IMG/VR virus record: IMGVR_UViG_3300042402_001265
Coordinates: 1 to 22,450 of that record
Length of the DNA: 22,450 bases
Source: a virus
Reading direction: 5' to 3' (one strand)
Positions 20,303 through 22,450 of the stretch are shown one piece after another. The position numbers and the translations under genes are program-made. How positions within the stretch are numbered: the first letter of the stretch is position 1; each line of letters begins with the position of its first letter. The notes beneath the pieces are model-generated. The model made no database searches, was not told the origin of the DNA, and saw nothing but the letters and a program-made list of their open reading frames with translations.

Positions 20303-20974
20303 ATGAATAAAGGTAAATTGTTATCAAACTACCATGGGAATTTTGTAGATATTCTCAAGGTGGATTTACCAAGACTTGTTCCCAGTGTTTTATGGAATAA
20401 ATTAGACACATATCGCAACGACCCAGTTGGTCTGAAGCGTTATTTGGCTAGATACCACAAGACTATCCTTTACACGGAAAGATCCAAAAACAAAGAGTTC
20501 TATGTCTCTGGTGAGTTTGCCATGGACGAAGAGAAGATGCAACTGTTTACAGTTCGACCAAGATATTTTTCTGATAAAGCATGGGATGACTACAAATTTG
20601 AGGTGATTCTTACAATGATGCATGAATACATTCATTTTATGCAATGGTTGTGTCATGAAGACAAATATGAGTTTGTTCTTTTACACAAAGAACACTCTGA
20701 CGAGAAGTTCCAAGAAGAACGTGAGTATTATGCAGCTTGGGGAGAAATACAAGCGTATGCTCATTGCATTCTTATGGAAATGAAAACTAGAAACATCAAG
20801 AAGCCAGCTGCTGAGATGTTAAGAGCAAAAAGAATTGGTTATTATTCCCCAACACTGAAGAATATTAGAAACCATTTCGATGGGTTTGATTATCCAATTC
20901 GATATCTCTATAGAGAAGTATTGCGTTGGGAGAAGCGTTACGAACGCCATGCCGAGAAACTAAATATAAAATAA
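20303..20974 (+). CDS. Putative zinc metallopeptidase (HExxH)
   Basis: A 223-residue protein with a GAGGTG site. The helix TMMHEYIHFMQW supplies H107-E108-x-x-H111, and EYYAAWGEIQAYAH 37 residues later offers E148 as third ligand, the layout of a gluzincin-like zincin. There is no signal peptide, so it acts in the cytoplasm. It could cut a host or phage protein, but close families also contain inactive or non-proteolytic members. The rest is rich in Tyr, Lys and Arg. It lies just after the modification genes under its own promoter. Confidence 0.65.
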   Translation: MNKGKLLSNYHGNFVDILKVDLPRLVPSVLWNKLDTYRNDPVGLKRYLARYHKTILYTERSKNKEFYVSGEFAMDEEKMQLFTVRPRYFSDKAWDDYKFEVILTMMHEYIHFMQWLCHEDKYEFVLLHKEHSDEKFQEEREYYAAWGEIQAYAHCILMEMKTRNIKKPAAEMLRAKRIGYYSPTLKNIRNHFDGFDYPIRYLYREVLRWEKRYERHAEKLNIK

Positions 20975-20992
20975 AATTTGGGTTCTATCTTA

Positions 20993-22387
20993 ATGGCAAA
21001 AAAATACTTCCAAGGCGAAAGTGGATTCAAATTGCTTGCTGGCACAAATAACAAACTAAAGCCACTTTTCGCAAAATTAAAAGATTATAAAACACTTCTG
21101 TATCTAGAAACAGAAGATGGTAAAATCACAGGCATTCCAAGACTAAAACTTGTGTCTGAGGATATTAAAGTATTTCAATCTATCTTTAAAATTCTTTCTT
21201 CAGATAAATCTCTACAATCAACATTAGAAAAAGCAAACAATCAAGCATTGTTTGTTTCGGGAAATAACAAATTCAGATTGTATAAATCTGGTGGTCGTTT
21301 GACAAATGTTATTGATACTGATGGTAATATGATTGGCAACAAAGTTCCATCTACTGCACAACAAGAAGATGCAGTAAGATACATTTTAGAAGTTGGCTCA
21401 AATGGTATGCCTTCAAAAGAATCAATTAACAAAGCAGCAGGATTTGAGTTTGGTAAAGATTGGCATGATTCTTTTGAAAAAACATATGCAGCTGTAATAA
21501 CAGTAATAACAAAAGCGTCAATGGCTCAATATAACTTTTATCGTGATTCAAATCCTAAGAAGATTGCATTTTTAAATCAAATGACTGATGAAAAATATTT
21601 GCCAGATAGTAAGGATAACTGGAATCCAGCAGATGTATGGGCAGTTAAAAAATCTGCTGAAGGTAAACTTACAATGGATGTTGGTAAAATATATGCGAAA
21701 TTAAAAGAAGGCACAGCAGGAATTGAAGATCTAAATGGTTTTGTTCAAAAGACATTTGATAGCAAAGATTTAATTGGTATTTCCCTTAAGAAAGTTGCTG
21801 GTCCAAAAGCAAAGATTATTAAAGTTCAAGTTGATAGCAACATGGGGAAAAACATTAAGTTCTCTGGTGCGTCATCAAAATTTGTATACAATGTTGAGAA
21901 TTCTTACTTTGATGCATTATTAAAGTTCAAAGTATACAAAGATGATGTTTTATATCGTTTCCGTTTCCGTCCTCGTGCTGCATCTGGTCAATTAAAAACT
22001 TATGGAGAAGGACAACCACAGGATGCTAAAGTTTGGGATGGTGCCATCTCTTCAGATTTGATCAATAAATTATTTCCAAAGATACAAGGTTGGACTAAAT
22101 TTTGCGAATCTGAATTAAAACCAATGGACACAGTATATAATACATTGATCGGACAAACAAAAGATAAAGATTTTGCGAACTATATTAAGAAAGGTTCGTA
22201 TTCTTTAGTAACAGTTAATGGTATAAAAGATAAACAAGCAGATCCACAGAAAATACGCAGAGCATGTGTTCTGTTATATTACATTTGGCATTTAGAAACA
22301 ACAAATCAAGTTACTTCGTTTCCTCAAATGTATATGGCTGCTAAAAAGATGAATGCATTTTCATCTGTACATTATAAGGTAAGTTAA
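20993..22387 (+). CDS. Large hypothetical protein, possible PD-(D/E)XK nuclease fold
   Basis: A 464-residue protein; the ATG at 20993 (MAKKYFQGESGF) is preferred over a TTG at 20978, although neither has a clear ribosome binding site. The centre has NWNPADVWAVKK with D214 and, 50 residues later, LIGISLKKVAG with S264-x-K266. D followed by S/E-x-K is how PD-(D/E)XK nucleases look, and WNPADVW is like the first acid motif of some restriction-like enzymes. A C-terminal helical region ends HLETTNQVTSF. I cannot name the family; a structural protein is a possible alternative. An AT-rich TATAAAAT at 20965-20972 may be a degenerate late promoter. Confidence 0.6.
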   Translation: MAKKYFQGESGFKLLAGTNNKLKPLFAKLKDYKTLLYLETEDGKITGIPRLKLVSEDIKVFQSIFKILSSDKSLQSTLEKANNQALFVSGNNKFRLYKSGGRLTNVIDTDGNMIGNKVPSTAQQEDAVRYILEVGSNGMPSKESINKAAGFEFGKDWHDSFEKTYAAVITVITKASMAQYNFYRDSNPKKIAFLNQMTDEKYLPDSKDNWNPADVWAVKKSAEGKLTMDVGKIYAKLKEGTAGIEDLNGFVQKTFDSKDLIGISLKKVAGPKAKIIKVQVDSNMGKNIKFSGASSKFVYNVENSYFDALLKFKVYKDDVLYRFRFRPRAASGQLKTYGEGQPQDAKVWDGAISSDLINKLFPKIQGWTKFCESELKPMDTVYNTLIGQTKDKDFANYIKKGSYSLVTVNGIKDKQADPQKIRRACVLLYYIWHLETTNQVTSFPQMYMAAKKMNAFSSVHYKVS

Positions 22388-22450
22388 ATGTTTAATTTAA
22401 AAGGTTACATCGCAGAAGCAGCTAATGACACGACAAGGTTAAAACACTTG
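22388..22450 (+). CDS. Start of a further gene, 3' end outside the window
   Basis: An ATG directly after the TAA at 22385-22387 opens MFNLKGYIAEAANDTTRLKH and is still open at the window end. The start resembles the common N-terminus of T4-type phage proteins that begin with a short FNLK-type helix and a K/R-L-KHL segment, but 21 residues are too few for a call. Confidence 0.5.
   Translation, partial: MFNLKGYIAEAANDTTRLKHL

Noticed and set aside
1-22450. CRISPR array, insertion sequence, integrase or attachment site
   Set aside because: No regularly spaced repeats, no transposase or recombinase ORF and no terminal inverted repeats were seen.

Overview
The window looks like the replication region of a T4-type myophage (Caudoviricetes), with every recognised gene on the + strand. 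The evidence is the set of T4-family replication proteins in near-T4 order: sliding clamp gp45, clamp loader gp44 and gp62, and the translational repressor RegA, then, after an accessory block, DNA polymerase gp43, the RecA-like recombinase UvsX and the DnaB-like helicase gp41. The DNA is AT-rich and genes often overlap by a few bases. Nine sigma70-type promoters, all with exactly 17 bp between the boxes, plus two Sec signal peptides, point to a Gram-negative host. The phasin-like protein and the signal-peptide style suggest a betaproteobacterium, but that is inference.

Layout. 1-3271 holds small early-type genes: two short unknowns, a CobS/MoxR-like AAA+ ATPase, a small protein sharing the ATPase's N-terminal winged-helix-like domain, a helix-turn-helix protein behind a possible RNA pseudoknot, a DUF5664 dNTP-diphosphohydrolase-like protein and a Cys-rich mini-protein. 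3264-3818 is an Asp/Asn beta-hydroxylase-like 2-oxoglutarate dioxygenase. 3890-6320 is the 45-44-62-regA operon. 6338-8739 is accessory: two tandem secreted Lys/Ala-rich proteins, an ORF without a start codon, a probable structured non-coding RNA (7241-7468) starting at a T4 late-promoter octamer, then a phasin-like protein, Hsp20 and mini-ORFs ending at a UUCG terminator. 8740-8893 is a non-coding block with a G-quadruplex motif and stacked hairpins. 8953-10860 carries small phage-family proteins, including a YubB/DUF1281-like one. 10857-16674 carries a DexA-like exonuclease, gp43, a zinc-ribbon-like protein, UvsX and gp41. 16685-20248 is a TET/JBP-like dioxygenase, a Trp-rich conserved phage protein and a GT4-like glycosyltransferase. 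20303-22387 is a zincin-like metallopeptidase candidate and a large unknown with possible PD-(D/E)XK motifs. A further gene starts at 22388 and runs off the window.

The strongest signal is at three protein ends. The DNA polymerase ends in LEDFFA, and both the TET/JBP-like dioxygenase and the glycosyltransferase end in LDEFFA, encoded by different synonymous codons. In T4-type phages the extreme C-terminus of gp43 is the sliding-clamp-binding peptide. The simplest reading is a DNA hypermodification module (oxidise a pyrimidine in DNA, then glycosylate it) tethered to the same clamp as the polymerase, so that modification follows the replication fork. The second notable signal is the RNA locus at 7228-7468, and the third is the set of potential mRNA pseudoknots and hairpins near gene starts.
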